DNA of 64,000 bases from Corynebacterium frankenforstense DSM 45800 (GTDB taxonomy: Bacteria > Actinomycetota > Actinomycetes > Mycobacteriales > Mycobacteriaceae): positions 1,426,001-1,490,000 of the forward strand of contig NZ_CP009247.1 in the NCBI RefSeq assembly GCF_001941485.1. The letters are read 5' to 3'. Shown here piece by piece: positions 36,008 to 45,102 of the stretch. Numbering within the stretch: position 1 is the first letter of the stretch; each line of letters begins with the position of its first letter. The translations under genes and the position numbers were made by a program. Below the pieces are notes generated by a model that was given only the letters and a program-made list of their open reading frames with translations, did not search any database and was not told where the DNA came from.

Positions 36008-36844
36008 CTAGACGCGCAGCGTGCCGCGCACGCGGGTGCGCACGCGCCCGCCGACCCAGACGTCGGTGCCGTCGTCGGAGAGCAGCACCTCGCCGGCGCG
36101 GCCGACGTGTGCGCCCTGGGCGGCGGTGAAGCGCTCGGGCGCCAGCCCGCGGGCGCGCAGCCACTGTCCCAGCGCCCCGTTGAGGCTGCCGGTGACCGGG
36201 TCCTCGAAGTTCGGGGTGAAGGCGCGCACACGGTAAAACGGCGCGTCGTCGCCGGTCAGGACACAGAACCCCACCTTCGGTCCGCCCGGTCCGGGGTGCC
36301 TCAGCGAATCGAGACGGGCGGGCTCGGCGAGCTGGATGAGCCGCCAGCCCGGGCCGTTGTCTCCCCAGGCGTGCGCGACGATCTCGTCCGGCGCCAACCC
36401 GAAGGCGGCGGTGACCCGCGCGAGTTCGGCGTCGTCGAGCGGCCCGGTGCGCTGCAGCGGCGGGGTGGCGAAGGCCAGCTCGTCGCCGGTGACGCGCACC
36501 TCGACCAGGCCGGCGCCGCACTCCTGGACCACCGTGCCGGGACGGGCGGGCCTGCCACCGAGCTCCAGCCAGGCGGCGGCGGTGCCGAGGGTGGGGTGCC
36601 CGGCGAAGGGGAACTCCTCGGTGGGTGTGAAGATGCGCACCCGGTAGTCCGCGCCCGGCTCGCGGGGTTCGAGCAGGAACGTCGTCTCCGAGAAGTTGGT
36701 CCAGGCCGCGATGCGCGCCATCCCGGCGTCGCTCAGGCGGTCGGCGCCGGCGACCACGCCGACCGGGTTGCCGGTGAAGGCCCCGGTGGCGAAGACGTCG
36801 AGCTCGAGGTAGTCCAGGCGCCTGTCCAGTGGTCCGTCAGTCAC
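36008..36844 (-). CDS. PhzF-family epimerase/isomerase
   Basis: A 278-residue PhzF/diaminopimelate-epimerase-fold protein. Family blocks are DVFATGAFTGNPVGVV, NFSETTFLLEP with the catalytic Glu, FTPTEEFPFAGHPTLGTAAAWL and VRAFTPNFEDPVTGSLNGALGQWL. Most members outside phenazine clusters have unknown substrates; no phenazine genes are present. The start is GTG 36844, 8 bp beyond the leuD stop on the same strand, so it is cotranscribed with leuCD. Confidence 0.9.
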   Translation of the reverse strand: MTDGPLDRRLDYLELDVFATGAFTGNPVGVVAGADRLSDAGMARIAAWTNFSETTFLLEPREPGADYRVRIFTPTEEFPFAGHPTLGTAAAWLELGGRPARPGTVVQECGAGLVEVRVTGDELAFATPPLQRTGPLDDAELARVTAAFGLAPDEIVAHAWGDNGPGWRLIQLAEPARLDSLRHPGPGGPKVGFCVLTGDDAPFYRVRAFTPNFEDPVTGSLNGALGQWLRARGLAPERFTAAQGAHVGRAGEVLLSDDGTDVWVGGRVRTRVRGTLRV

Positions 36845-36852
36845 CGCGGCGG

Positions 36853-37443
36853 TCAGAGCACCGCGGGCTTGAAGGACGGGCGGGCGGCCTCGAAGGCGGC
36901 GATCCTGTCCTCCTGGCGCAGGGTCAGGCCGATGTCGTCGAGGCCCTCCATCAGGCGCCAGCGGGTGTAGTCGTCGACGTCGAAGGGGTAGACGCGCTCG
37001 CCGGCGGTGACGGTGCGGTCCTCGAGGTTGACCGTCAGCTTCAGGCCCGGCTCCTGCTCCATCTGTTTCCACAGCAGCTCGACGTCGGTCTCCTCCATGA
37101 TCCCGGCCAGCAGGCCGGACTTGCCGGCGTTGCCGCGGAAGATGTCGGCGAAGCGCGGGGAGAACACGGCACGGAAGCCGTAGTCCTTCAGCGCCCACAC
37201 GGCGTGCTCGCGCGAGGAGCCGGTGCCGAAGTCGGGCCCGGCGACCAGCACGGAGCCGTTGGCGTAGGTCTCCTGGTTGAGCACGAAGTCGGGGTCGTTC
37301 TTGCGCCAGTTGGCGAAGAGCCCGTCCTCGAAGCCGGTGCGCGCGACGCGCTTGAGGTAGACGGCGGGGATGATCTGGTCGGTGTCGACGTTCGAGGCGT
37401 GCAGCGGCACGCCGACGCCGGTGTGGGTGGTGAACTTCTCCAT
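36853..37443 (-). CDS. leuD: 3-Isopropylmalate dehydratase small subunit
   Basis: A 196-residue swivel domain subunit of isopropylmalate isomerase in leucine synthesis. [37 protein letters not shown] and [16 protein letters not shown] are conserved. ATG 37443 is followed 31 bp upstream by the leuC stop. It forms an operon leuC-leuD-phzF controlled from the ltbR/leuC intergenic region. Confidence 0.97.
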   Translation of the reverse strand: MEKFTTHTGVGVPLHASNVDTDQIIPAVYLKRVARTGFEDGLFANWRKNDPDFVLNQETYANGSVLVAGPDFGTGSSREHAVWALKDYGFRAVFSPRFADIFRGNAGKSGLLAGIMEETDVELLWKQMEQEPGLKLTVNLEDRTVTAGERVYPFDVDDYTRWRLMEGLDDIGLTLRQEDRIAAFEAARPSFKPAVL

Positions 37444-37474
37444 GGCTTTTCTCCCTGGGTTCTCGGCGTGCGGT

Positions 37475-38893
37475 CTACAGGTCTGCGGGGGCGGCCAGGT
37501 GGCCGGCCACGGCGGTGGCGGCGGCGACGAGCGGGCTGACCAGGTGGGTGCGCCCGCCGGGGCCCTGGCGGCCCTCGAAGTTGCGGTTGGAGGTCGAGGC
37601 GGAGCGCTCGCCGGGGGCCAGCTGGTCCGGGTTCATGCCCAGGCACATCGAGCAGCCGGCGGTGCGCCACTCGGCGCCGGCGGCGCGGAAGACCTCGTCG
37701 AGGCCCTCCTCCTCGGCCTGGCGCTTGACCTCGGCCGAGGACGGCACGACCAGCATGCGGGTCTTCGGGCTGATGTGGCGCCCGCGCAGCACGCCGGCGG
37801 CCAGGCGCAGGTCCTCCATGCGGGCGTTGGTGCAGCTGCCCAAAAAGACAGTGTCGATGGCGATGTCGCGCAGCGGGGTGCCCGGTGTCAGGTCCATGTA
37901 CTTCAGGGCCTTGGTGGCGGCGGCCTTGGCGGCGTCGGTGGTGAAGTCCTCCGGGTCCGGGACCCTCGAGCCCAGGGGCAGGCCCTGGCCGGGGTTGGTG
38001 CCCCAGGTGACGTACGGGGTCAGGGCGTCGCCGTCGATGTGCACGACGGTGTCGAACTCGGCGCCCTCGTCGGTGGGCAGGGTCTTCCAGTACGCCACGG
38101 CGGCGTCCCAGTCGGCGCCCTTGGGGGCGAACTCGCGGCCCTCCAGGTAGTCGAAGGTGGTCTGGTCCGGGGCGATCATGCCGGCGCGCGCGCCGGCCTC
38201 GATGGACATGTTGCAGATGGTCATCCGCGCCTCCATCGACAGCTTGCGGATCGCCTCGCCGCGGTACTCGATGATGTGGCCCTGGCCGCCGCCGGTGCCG
38301 ATCTTGGCGATGATCGCCAGGATGATGTCCTTGGCCGTGACGCCCTCGCGCAGGGTGCCGGAGACCTCGACGGCCATGGTCTTGAAGGGCTTCAGGCTCA
38401 GCGTCTGGGTGGCCATGACGTGCTCGACCTCGGAGGTGCCGATGCCCATGCCGATGGAGCCGAAGGCGCCGTGGGTCGAGGTGTGCGAGTCGCCGCACAC
38501 GATGGTCATGCCGGGCTGGGTCGCGCCGGTCTGCGGGCCGACGGTGTGCACGATGCCCTGCTTGACGTCGCCCATCGGGTACAGGCGCACGCCGAACTCC
38601 TCGCAGTTCTTGCGCAGGGTGGCCACCTGGGTGCGCGAGGTCTGGTCCTTGATGTCCAGCAGGTTGCCGCCGACGACGCCGACGGTGGGCACGTTGTGGT
38701 CCTCGGTGGCCAGGTGCAGGTCGGGCCGACGCAGCGTGCGCCCGCTCATGCGCAGTCCCTCGAAGGCCTGCGGGCTGGTGACCTCGTGGAGGAGCTGGAG
38801 GTCGATGTAGATCAAATCGGGCTCGCCGTCCGCCCCGGGGGCGACGACGTGATCGCGCCAGACCTTCTCGGCCAGCGTCAGCTTGTCGCTCAT
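37475..38893 (-). CDS. leuC: 3-Isopropylmalate dehydratase large subunit
   Basis: A 472-residue aconitase-type subunit carrying a [4Fe-4S] cluster. Conserved parts include [40 protein letters not shown] and [12 protein letters not shown], the last two supplying cluster cysteines. The start is taken as ATG 38893 ([12 protein letters not shown]); an in-frame GTG 24 bp upstream would add eight residues. It diverges from ltbR, whose product in C. glutamicum represses leuCD and leuB. Confidence 0.97.
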   Translation of the reverse strand: MSDKLTLAEKVWRDHVVAPGADGEPDLIYIDLQLLHEVTSPQAFEGLRMSGRTLRRPDLHLATEDHNVPTVGVVGGNLLDIKDQTSRTQVATLRKNCEEFGVRLYPMGDVKQGIVHTVGPQTGATQPGMTIVCGDSHTSTHGAFGSIGMGIGTSEVEHVMATQTLSLKPFKTMAVEVSGTLREGVTAKDIILAIIAKIGTGGGQGHIIEYRGEAIRKLSMEARMTICNMSIEAGARAGMIAPDQTTFDYLEGREFAPKGADWDAAVAYWKTLPTDEGAEFDTVVHIDGDALTPYVTWGTNPGQGLPLGSRVPDPEDFTTDAAKAAATKALKYMDLTPGTPLRDIAIDTVFLGSCTNARMEDLRLAAGVLRGRHISPKTRMLVVPSSAEVKRQAEEEGLDEVFRAAGAEWRTAGCSMCLGMNPDQLAPGERSASTSNRNFEGRQGPGGRTHLVSPLVAAATAVAGHLAAPADL

Positions 38894-39005
38894 GTCCTCA
38901 CACGCTTTCTCTCTCACCAGACGGGAAACTGCAGGTGGTCTCCGGTGATCCGAGACCTACACCACAAACGGAAAGTTCCGCTAAATGAGATGATAGTATC
39001 GTGGC
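38894..39005. promoter_or_regulatory. leuC/ltbR divergent control region
   Basis: This 112-bp gap is strikingly AT-richer than its surroundings. It holds TAGTAT (38994-38999) for ltbR, whose predicted start of transcription falls on the ATG. A small inverted repeat CGGAA-AG-TTCCG lies at 38969-38980 and is a candidate LtbR operator. The exact leuC promoter is unclear. Confidence 0.6.
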
Positions 39006-39716
39006 ATGGGACAATTCAACTCATCCGGCATCAAGGTCCTCGATCGCGCGGTCGCCATCCTGACGTCCGTCTCGCGCGAGCCGCGCACGCTCGCGGAGCT
39101 GTGCGACGACACGGGACTGCCGCGGGCCACGGCCCACCGCCTGGCCACCGCGCTGGAGACGCACCGCCTGCTCGGTCGCGCCGGCGACGGGCGCTGGGTG
39201 CCCGGCCCGATGCTCGAGCAGCTGGCCACGGGGCGCGACGAGCTGATCGACGCCGCCGAGCCCGTCATGGACGAGCTCAAGGACGCCACCAACGAGTCCG
39301 TCCAGCTCTACCGGCTCACCGGCACCACGCGCACCTGTGTGGCGGCCCGCGAGCCCGAGTCCGGGCTGCAGAACACGGTACCCGTGGGCACGCGCATGCC
39401 GCTGACCGCGGGCTCCGCCGCCCGCGTCTTCGTCGCCTACGGCGACGAGGAGCTGCGCGAGCGCGTCCTGCCCGAGGCCGGGTTCACCGAGGCCGACCTC
39501 GAGGAGGTGCGCCGCCGCGGCTGGGCGGAGTCGGTCTCCGAGCGCGAGGTGGGGCTCGCCAGCCTCTCCTCCCCCGTCTTCGACGCCGAGGGCGAGCCCG
39601 TGGCCGTCATCTCGCTGTCCGGCGTGGCCGAGCGCCTCAAGCCCTCGCCCGGTGCGCTGTGGGCCGACGAGATCCTCGAGGCCGCCGCCGAGCTCAGCCG
39701 CCGGCTGCGCCGCTGA
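39006..39716 (+). CDS. ltbR: IclR-type regulator of leucine genes (LtbR)
   Basis: A 236-residue IclR-family regulator. The N-terminal winged helix covers residues 8-65 (VLDRAVAILTSV, TGLPRATAHRLATALETH). The effector domain has RTCVAAREPESGLQNTVPVG and SEREVGLASLSSPVFD. Position divergent from leuCD and overall sequence match LtbR, the leucine and tryptophan biosynthesis repressor of C. glutamicum. It probably represses leuCD and itself from the shared gap. There is no ribosome site; a leaderless mRNA is predicted. Confidence 0.93.
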   Translation: MGQFNSSGIKVLDRAVAILTSVSREPRTLAELCDDTGLPRATAHRLATALETHRLLGRAGDGRWVPGPMLEQLATGRDELIDAAEPVMDELKDATNESVQLYRLTGTTRTCVAAREPESGLQNTVPVGTRMPLTAGSAARVFVAYGDEELRERVLPEAGFTEADLEEVRRRGWAESVSEREVGLASLSSPVFDAEGEPVAVISLSGVAERLKPSPGALWADEILEAAAELSRRLRR

Positions 39717-39769
39717 TGCACTGAGGCGCGGGGGCGGTCGCAGGCCGTCCCCCCTGCCCCACCGGCGAC

Positions 39770-39811
39770 AAAAAGGCGCCGCCCGGAACCGAAGTGGTTC
39801 CGGGCGGCGCC
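39770..39811 (-). terminator. Terminator of the first tRNA-Glu gene
   Basis: A perfect 16-bp stem GGCGCCGCCCGGAACC / GGTTCCGGGCGGCGCC with loop GAAGT is followed on the minus strand by TTTTTGT. It can also stop ltbR transcripts from the other side. Confidence 0.9.
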
Positions 39812-39820
39812 TGGCCTTTG

Positions 39821-39893
39821 TACCCTGTACGGGATTTGAACCCGTGTTACCGCCGTGAGAGGGCGGCGTCCTAGGCCCCTAGACGAACAGGGC
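39821..39893 (-). tRNA. tRNA-Glu (anticodon CTC), copy 1
   Basis: A 73-nt cloverleaf. The acceptor GCCCTGT pairs with ACAGGGT, the anticodon stem CCGCC/GGCGG carries loop CTCTCAC (anticodon CTC), and the T arm is ACGGG-TTCAAAT-CCCGT. It differs from copy 2 mainly in compensated acceptor, D-stem and T-stem pairs. Confidence 0.96.
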
Positions 39894-40583
39894 TTGTCTC
39901 TCGGACCTGCACCACTTTAAAGGAACGCTCAATAGCGCACAAATCCGCACGTCGGCGCATATTTTCGCCGCCGATTCCCGACGTCGCGCCCGCGCCCCGA
40001 AGACGGAGGCACCCCGCCTCCCTCTCCGAGGGGGGCGGGGTTTGAACTGGTGCGGCGGTGGGCGGTCACGCTCCACGGCGCTCAAGCGGAAGTCTCCGGC
40101 GGTTGGTCACCGCGTCCGCGTCGACCCTTCAGGGCGTGTGCCGGGCGATCTCGTCCGACGCCGCATCCGTGGAAATCGACGTCATCTGCATCCTCACACT
40201 CGACCGGACTGCTCCTACTTCACGCATCTCTTGCGCTGGGAAGTCGAGGATTACGGCTGTGCACGCAGCCGGGAGGAGTGATGCGACTCGTCTGAGGAAC
40301 TTGCCTGCATACAATCTCCTTTACTCACCGCGGACGGGGTCTGTCGGGACATCCCCACCGGGGCTTTCCCGATACCTCAGACGCTACGCCCGCGCGCGCC
40401 CGCGCGCGTGGGCCACCCCCGCGGCGTCGTAAATCGCCTGCGTGCCGCGCCGCACGGGGGTGACCTCACAGGCGACGCCGCGGTCGTCGGAAAGCACGTC
40501 GCACGGGCCGTTGTGACACGCCCCACCGATCGGACGGTCGCATAACCGGCCGGCGATGGCGGGCGCTGATAAGGTCGCGCCTC
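39894..40583. other. 690-bp gene-free region beside tRNA-Glu
   Basis: No convincing gene is present in either direction. It holds a dispersed-motif copy (39973-39990) and a hairpin with a T-run (40010-40043, CCCCGCC-type stem ending GGGGCGGGGTTT). A stretch at 40090-40380 has clearly lower GC and irregular codon periodicity. Runs of CGCGCGCGCC lie at 40386-40410. Short frames here (60-125 codons) look non-coding. It could be a decayed gene or foreign remnant. Confidence 0.55.
39973..39990 (+). repeat. Dispersed short motif, copy 5
   Basis: GATTCCCGACGTCGCGCC, a one-base variant, 80 bp upstream of the tRNA-Glu 5' end. Confidence 0.65.
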
Positions 40584-41726
40584 ATGGACCTCAACGATCT
40601 CTCCCTGAAGCTGCACCGCGAACACCACGGGAAGATCGCCACGGCGCTGCGCGACTCAGGCCCGATCACCCGGGAGAAGCTCAGCGCCTACTACTCCCCC
40701 GGCGTCGCCGCCGCGTGTCAGCAGATCGCCGCGGAGCCGGCACGCCTGCGCGAGCTGACCTGGACCGGAAACCTGGTGGCGGTGGTCTCGGACGGCTCGG
40801 CGGTGCTCGGGCTCGGGAACATCGGGCCGCGGGCCGCCATGCCCGTCATGGAGGGCAAGGCGATGCTCTTCAAGCACTTCGCCGGCGTGGACTGCGTGCC
40901 GGTGGTGCTCGACGTGCACACCGCCGACGAGATAGTCGCGGCGGTCAAGGCGATCGCGCCGAGCTTCGGGGCGATCAACCTCGAGGACATCGCGGCGCCC
41001 CTCTGCTTCGAGGTCGAGGCCCGGCTGCGCGAGGAGCTCGGCATCCCGGTGCTCCACGACGACCAGCACGGCACCGCGGTGGTGGTGCTCGCCGGGCTGA
41101 TCAACGCCTGCAAGGTCACCGGGCGCAGGCTCTCAGAGACCCGCATCGTCATGGTCGGCGCGGGTGCGGCCGGCGTCGCCATCGCCACGCTGCTGCACGA
41201 GTACGCCGCCCCCGAGATCATCGCCGTGGACTCCCGCGGGGTCATCTCGCGCGGGCGCGACCACCTCAACGAGTACAAGGAGCGCCTGGCCGCCTACCAC
41301 GACTCGCAGGCGCGCACGCTCCAGGAGGCGCTCGAGGGCGCCGACGCCGTCATCGGCATCTCGCACAAGGGGCTGCTCGCACGCGGGGACATCATGCGCA
41401 TGAACCGCGCCGCGATCGTCTTCGCCCTGGCCAACCCGGACCCCGAGATCACCCCGGAGGAGGCGCGCGCCGGCGGGGCGGCGGTGATCGCCACCGGGCG
41501 CGGCGACCACCCCAACCAGGTCAACAACGCGGTGGCCTTCCCCGGGATCTTCCGCGGGGCGCTCGACCACGGTGTCACCCGCTTCACGCGGGAGCACCTG
41601 ATGCGCGCGGCCGAGGCGCTGGCCTCCGCGGTGGTGGACGCCTCGCCGGAGAAGATCATCCCGAGCGTCTTCGACGCCAACGTGGTGCCGTCCGTGGCGC
41701 GGGTGTTCCGGGGGTCGGTGGGCTGA
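40584..41726 (+). CDS. NAD(P)-dependent malic enzyme, short form
   Basis: A 380-residue malic enzyme that decarboxylates malate to pyruvate. Conserved blocks are LSAYYSPGVAAACQQI, VSDGSAVLGLGNIGPRAAMPVMEGKAMLFKHF with the catalytic Lys, INLEDIAAPLCFEVE, HDDQHGTAVVVLAGL with metal ligands, and the Rossmann loop VMVGAGAAGVAIA. The cofactor cannot be fixed with confidence. ATG 40584 lies 8 nt after TAAGGT (40570-40575) and has no ribosome site, so a leaderless mRNA is likely. It is a single-gene unit ended by a strong hairpin. Confidence 0.93.
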   Translation: MDLNDLSLKLHREHHGKIATALRDSGPITREKLSAYYSPGVAAACQQIAAEPARLRELTWTGNLVAVVSDGSAVLGLGNIGPRAAMPVMEGKAMLFKHFAGVDCVPVVLDVHTADEIVAAVKAIAPSFGAINLEDIAAPLCFEVEARLREELGIPVLHDDQHGTAVVVLAGLINACKVTGRRLSETRIVMVGAGAAGVAIATLLHEYAAPEIIAVDSRGVISRGRDHLNEYKERLAAYHDSQARTLQEALEGADAVIGISHKGLLARGDIMRMNRAAIVFALANPDPEITPEEARAGGAAVIATGRGDHPNQVNNAVAFPGIFRGALDHGVTRFTREHLMRAAEALASAVVDASPEKIIPSVFDANVVPSVARVFRGSVG

Positions 41727-41786
41727 GCGGACCCGGCGCCGCCGGTCAGGGGCGTCGGCGCTCAGCCTGGCCACACCCAAACAACG

Positions 41787-41829
41787 AAGAAGTCCCGGAC
41801 ACCACCTCAGGTGGTGTCCGGGACTTCTT
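41787..41829. terminator. Strong bidirectional terminator
   Basis: A perfect 20-bp stem beginning AAGAAGTCCCGGACACCACC with a 3-nt loop, followed by T on both strands. It lies between the malic enzyme stop and the tRNA-Glu 3' end. Confidence 0.93.
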
Positions 41830-41835
41830 TATCTG

Positions 41836-41908
41836 TACCCCGTGCGGGATTTGAACCCGCGTTACCGCCGTGAGAGGGCGGCGTCCTAGGCCGCTAGACG
41901 AACGGGGC
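41836..41908 (-). tRNA. tRNA-Glu (anticodon CTC), copy 2
   Basis: A 73-nt cloverleaf with acceptor GCCCCGT / ACGGGGT and the same anticodon arm as copy 1. It is transcribed downstream of tRNA-Gln, 25 bp apart. Confidence 0.96.
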
Positions 41909-41933
41909 TTGAGGACGCGATCTGTGATCGCAG

Positions 41934-42005
41934 CTGGCCTACCAGGACTCGAACCTAGAATGGCGGTACCAGAAACCGCTGTGTTGCCAATTACACCATA
42001 GGCCA
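41934..42005 (-). tRNA. tRNA-Gln (anticodon CTG)
   Basis: A 72-nt cloverleaf with acceptor TGGCCTA / TAGGCCA, anticodon stem GCGGT/ACCGC with loop TTCTGGT (anticodon CTG), and discriminator G. In actinobacteria this tRNA is first charged with Glu by a non-discriminating GltX, then amidated by GatCAB. Confidence 0.95.
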
Positions 42006-42053
42006 TCGTTTTGCCCGGATCTGCTTGCCGCATCTCCGTGCGCAACGGGGATT

Positions 42054-42084
42054 ACTATAACCAGACGGCGCGGAAACACACAAA
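42054..42084 (-). promoter_or_regulatory. Promoter of the tRNA-Gln/tRNA-Glu unit
   Basis: TTGTGT (42083-42078), 18-bp spacer, TATAGT (42059-42054) on the minus strand. The start of transcription should be near 42047, 42 nt ahead of tRNA-Gln. The surrounding DNA is AT-rich relative to the rest. Confidence 0.72.
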
Positions 42085-42219
42085 CCAGCAGGTCATCAAC
42101 GAATTCCAGCGTTGTCAGTACGTTGCGGGCACGCGTCCGGCGCACGAACGCGCTCTAGCCCCAGCCCCGGCAGCCGGCGCCGCGCCCCGGCCCCGCCCCG
42201 CACCGCCCCCGGACAGACG

Positions 42220-42263
42220 TCGACCCCGCGGCCACCTCCACCCGGGAGGCGACCACGGGGTCG
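42220..42263 (-). terminator. Hairpin after gltX
   Basis: The stem CGACCCCG ... CGGGGTCG with an inner CCTCC/GGAGG pair, about 50 bp after the gltX stop. There is no T-tract. It would separate gltX from the tRNA unit, which has its own promoter. Confidence 0.5.
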
Positions 42264-42311
42264 CGGTCTGAAGGAGCCGGAAGCCCCCTCGGAGCCCGTT
42301 ACAGAGCTCCC

Positions 42312-43811
42312 CTACTGCTCGGCGGGCACGAACGGCGTCGCGGCGCGGCCGGCGCGCAGACGCTTCAGCGTGGACTCCTTGCCCAGCAGCTCCATGGACT
42401 CGAACAGCGGCGGGGAGACCTGCTCGCCGGTGACGGCCACGCGCAGCGCACCGTAGGCCTTGCGCGGCTTCAGGCCGAGCTCCTCGATGAGGCCCTGCGA
42501 GAGGACCTCCTCGATGCGGCCGCGCTCCCAGGAGTCCTCGGGCACGGCGTCGAGGCGCTCGATGGCGGCGTCGAGCGGCTCGATCGCGGCCTCCTTGAGG
42601 TTCTTGCGGGCGGCCTTCTCGTTGAGCTCGAGCTCGTCGTCGGCGGTCACGAGGAACTTCAGCAGCCCGTAGGCCTCGGAGAGGGTCTTGATGCGGGTCT
42701 GCACCAGCTCGGCGGCGACGGCGAACTTTTCGGCCGGGTAGTCGGCCGGGAAGTCGGTGTGCTCGGTCAGGAAGGTGCGCAGCCGGTCGCGGAAGTCGTC
42801 CGGCTCGAGCAGACGGATGTGGTCGGCGTTGATGGCCTCGAGCTTCTTCTGGTCGAAGCGGGCGGGGTTGCCCAGCACGTCCTTGACGTCGAAGTTGGCC
42901 ACGAGCTCCTCGCGGGAGAAGATGTCGCGGTCCGCGGAGAGCGACCAGCCCAGCAGCGCGAGGTAGTTCAGCATGCCCTCGGGGATGATGCCGTCCTCGA
43001 CGTGGTTGAACAGGTTGGACTTCGGGTCGCGCTTGGACAGCTTCTTGTTGCCCTCGCCCATGACGAACGGCAGGTGGCCGAAGACCGGGGTGCGCTCGGC
43101 CACGCCGATCTCCTTGAGCGCCTCGTAGAGGGCGAGCTGGCGCGGGGTGGACGGCAGCAGGTCCTCGCCGCGCAGCACGTGGGTGATGCCCATCAGGGCG
43201 TCGTCGACGGGGTTGACCAGGGTGTAGAGCGGCTCGCCGTTGGAGCGGGCGACCACGTAGTCCGGCTGGGTCCCGGCCTTGAACTCCACGGTGCCGCGCA
43301 CCATGTCGTCCCAGGACCAGTCGTGGTCGGGCATGCGCAGGCGCCAGACGGGCTTGCGCCCCTCGGCCTCGAAGGCGGCCTTCTGCTCGTCGGTCAGGTC
43401 GCGGTCGTAGTTGTCGTAGCCCATGTGCGGGTCGCGGCCGGCGGCCTTGTGGCGGGCCTGGACCTCCTCGTTGGTCGAGTACGCCGGGTAGACGTAGCCG
43501 CCCTCGATGAGCTTGTCCAGCACGTCGGCGTAGATCTCGCCGCGCTGCGACTGCCGGTAGGGCTCGTGCGGGCCGCCGACGTTGATGCCCTCGTCCCAGT
43601 CGAGGCCGAGCCAGTTCAGCGAGTCGATGATCGCCTGGTAGGACTCCTCGGAGTCGCGCGCGGCGTCGGTGTCCTCGATGCGGAAGACGAGCTTGCCGCC
43701 GGTGTGCCGGGCGTAGGCCCAGTTGAACAGCGCGGTGCGCACCATACCCACGTGGGGGGTGCCGGTCGGTGAGGGGCAGAAACGTACGCGGACGTCAGAG
43801 GCTTCAGACAT
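42312..43811 (-). CDS. gltX: Glutamyl-tRNA synthetase
   Basis: A 499-residue class I synthetase. The HIGH motif is present as HVGM in [20 protein letters not shown], and the KMSKS equivalent is KKLSKRD; RIEDTD is the glutamate-site block. Actinobacteria lack GlnRS, so this enzyme should charge both tRNA-Glu and tRNA-Gln, the two kinds of tRNA encoded just downstream. ATG 43811 lies 7 nt after TACGAT (43824-43819) with no ribosome site: predicted leaderless. Confidence 0.97.
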   Translation of the reverse strand: MSEASDVRVRFCPSPTGTPHVGMVRTALFNWAYARHTGGKLVFRIEDTDAARDSEESYQAIIDSLNWLGLDWDEGINVGGPHEPYRQSQRGEIYADVLDKLIEGGYVYPAYSTNEEVQARHKAAGRDPHMGYDNYDRDLTDEQKAAFEAEGRKPVWRLRMPDHDWSWDDMVRGTVEFKAGTQPDYVVARSNGEPLYTLVNPVDDALMGITHVLRGEDLLPSTPRQLALYEALKEIGVAERTPVFGHLPFVMGEGNKKLSKRDPKSNLFNHVEDGIIPEGMLNYLALLGWSLSADRDIFSREELVANFDVKDVLGNPARFDQKKLEAINADHIRLLEPDDFRDRLRTFLTEHTDFPADYPAEKFAVAAELVQTRIKTLSEAYGLLKFLVTADDELELNEKAARKNLKEAAIEPLDAAIERLDAVPEDSWERGRIEEVLSQGLIEELGLKPRKAYGALRVAVTGEQVSPPLFESMELLGKESTLKRLRAGRAATPFVPAEQ

Positions 43812-43867
43812 GCCCCACATCGTACAACCCGCGCACCCCGCCCCGGCCGTGCGTTGAGGCGTCGTCG

Positions 43868-43883
43868 ATTGACAGCGTCCCGC
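43868..43883 (+). repeat. Dispersed short motif, copy 6 (degenerate)
   Basis: GATTGACAGCGTCCCG keeps the GATTGAC start and part of the GCGTC core. It lies between the gltX start and the esterase stop. Confidence 0.4.
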
Positions 43884-43918
43884 TCCCCGCCGCGGACGTT
43901 TCCCCGCGGCGGGGTGCG

Positions 43919-44941
43919 TCAGTTGTGCTGACGCGCGAGGAAGGCCCAGATCTCCTCGGTGGTGTCCGGGTTCTCGTACCACCACAGGTGGTTGGAGCCG
44001 AGCACGCGGATCTGCTCGGTCTCGCGCGCGCAGCCGCCGGCGACCACGCGCTCGGCGCCGTCCCACTCGGGACGAGTCTCTCGCCCCGGCCCGCAGCCGT
44101 TGCGCTGGGCGTAGGACTCGAAGAGGTCGGGCACGGCGAGGTAGTCGGCGCCGTGGCGGTTGCCGCCGTCGTACTCCATGAGGGTGTCGCCGGTGCCGTG
44201 CACCATCAGCACGGAGACCGGGGCACCGGGGCAGTTCATGTTGACCGGCGTGTAGTAGGCGCCGGAGACCGGGGCGACGGCCGCGAAGACGTCGGGGAGG
44301 TGGCACGCGGCGACCATGGCCATCCCGCCGCCGGTCGACATTCCGGTGGCGTAGACGCGGGCCCGGTCGACGGAGTACTTGCCCGCGACGTCGTCGATCA
44401 TCGCACGGGTGAAGGCGATGTCCTCGCCGGGGCGCGACTCCGCGGTCGGCGAGCCCTCCCAGGAGCCGCCGACGGAGCGCGGGTAGACGATGATCGCCTC
44501 ACGCCCGGCGGTGGACTCGCGCAGGCGGGAGTAGCTGCGGAAGTTCTCCGTGGAGTCCCGGTAGGCCGAGTAGCCGACGAGCACCGGCCAGGCCCTCTCC
44601 GGGGTGTAGTCGGCCGGGACGTGGATGACGTAGGAACGGCCGTTCAGGTCGATCTCCCCGTCGGCGCCCGGGGCGACGGGCGGGGCGACCGGTGCCGGCG
44701 GGGCCTCGGGTGCCGGCGGTTCCGGCGCGGCCGGCGCCGGCGCGGGCGCCTCGGGACCCGGCGCGGGTGCCTCGGGCCCCGGCGCGGGTGCCGGAGCCTC
44801 GGGCGCGGGTGCAGGCGCAGGCTCGACGGCGGCTTCCGGGGCGGGCGCCTCCTGGGCGACGGCCTGGCCGGGCGCGGCGATGACGGCGCCGGCGGCCAGT
44901 GCGGCGACGGCGAGGGCGCGGAGGTCACGGAGGAGTTTCAC
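43919..44941 (-). CDS. Secreted alpha/beta-hydrolase (PHB-depolymerase/LpqC-like esterase)
   Basis: A 340-residue secreted esterase. A signal peptide (residues 1-29, ending AVAQ) is followed by a Pro/Ala/Glu linker (30-92, repeats of EAPAPAPGP type) that could span the mycolate cell envelope. The catalytic domain has [20 protein letters not shown] (nucleophile Ser), [13 protein letters not shown] (acid Asp) and a late His in [11 protein letters not shown]. The fold matches esterase D/PHB-depolymerase-type enzymes. The substrate is unknown. GTG 44941 lies 9 nt after CATAAT, close to leaderless spacing. Confidence 0.87.
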   Translation of the reverse strand: MKLLRDLRALAVAALAAGAVIAAPGQAVAQEAPAPEAAVEPAPAPAPEAPAPAPGPEAPAPGPEAPAPAPAAPEPPAPEAPPAPVAPPVAPGADGEIDLNGRSYVIHVPADYTPERAWPVLVGYSAYRDSTENFRSYSRLRESTAGREAIIVYPRSVGGSWEGSPTAESRPGEDIAFTRAMIDDVAGKYSVDRARVYATGMSTGGGMAMVAACHLPDVFAAVAPVSGAYYTPVNMNCPGAPVSVLMVHGTGDTLMEYDGGNRHGADYLAVPDLFESYAQRNGCGPGRETRPEWDGAERVVAGGCARETEQIRVLGSNHLWWYENPDTTEEIWAFLARQHN

Positions 44942-45102
44942 GCACCTGAGATTATGTCACTTAAACCACAGCCGCAACACATTCACCATGCGTTTCATGC
45001 ACCGATACCCCCGTCTGAACCCTCGCCGGGGACCGCACCCAGACCGCTGCGCCCGCCGCCTCAGGACCGCACCCCCGCCGCGCTGTCTTAGACTCGGGGG
45101 TC

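Noticed and set aside
32287..36231. A 1314-codon frame that seems to fuse ddl with a long N-terminal part
   Set aside because: Only the last 355 codons are Ddl. The rest is out-of-frame read-through of gpsA, the mutT1 antisense strand and other DNA.
39821..40583. Integration of a mobile element at tRNA-Glu
   Set aside because: The odd-composition DNA is at the 5' side of the tRNA, no integrase is present and no repeated tRNA 3' end is seen.
44942..45102. DtxR iron box in front of isochorismate synthase
   Set aside because: No 19-bp TTAGGTTAGCCTAACCTAA-like sequence is visible.
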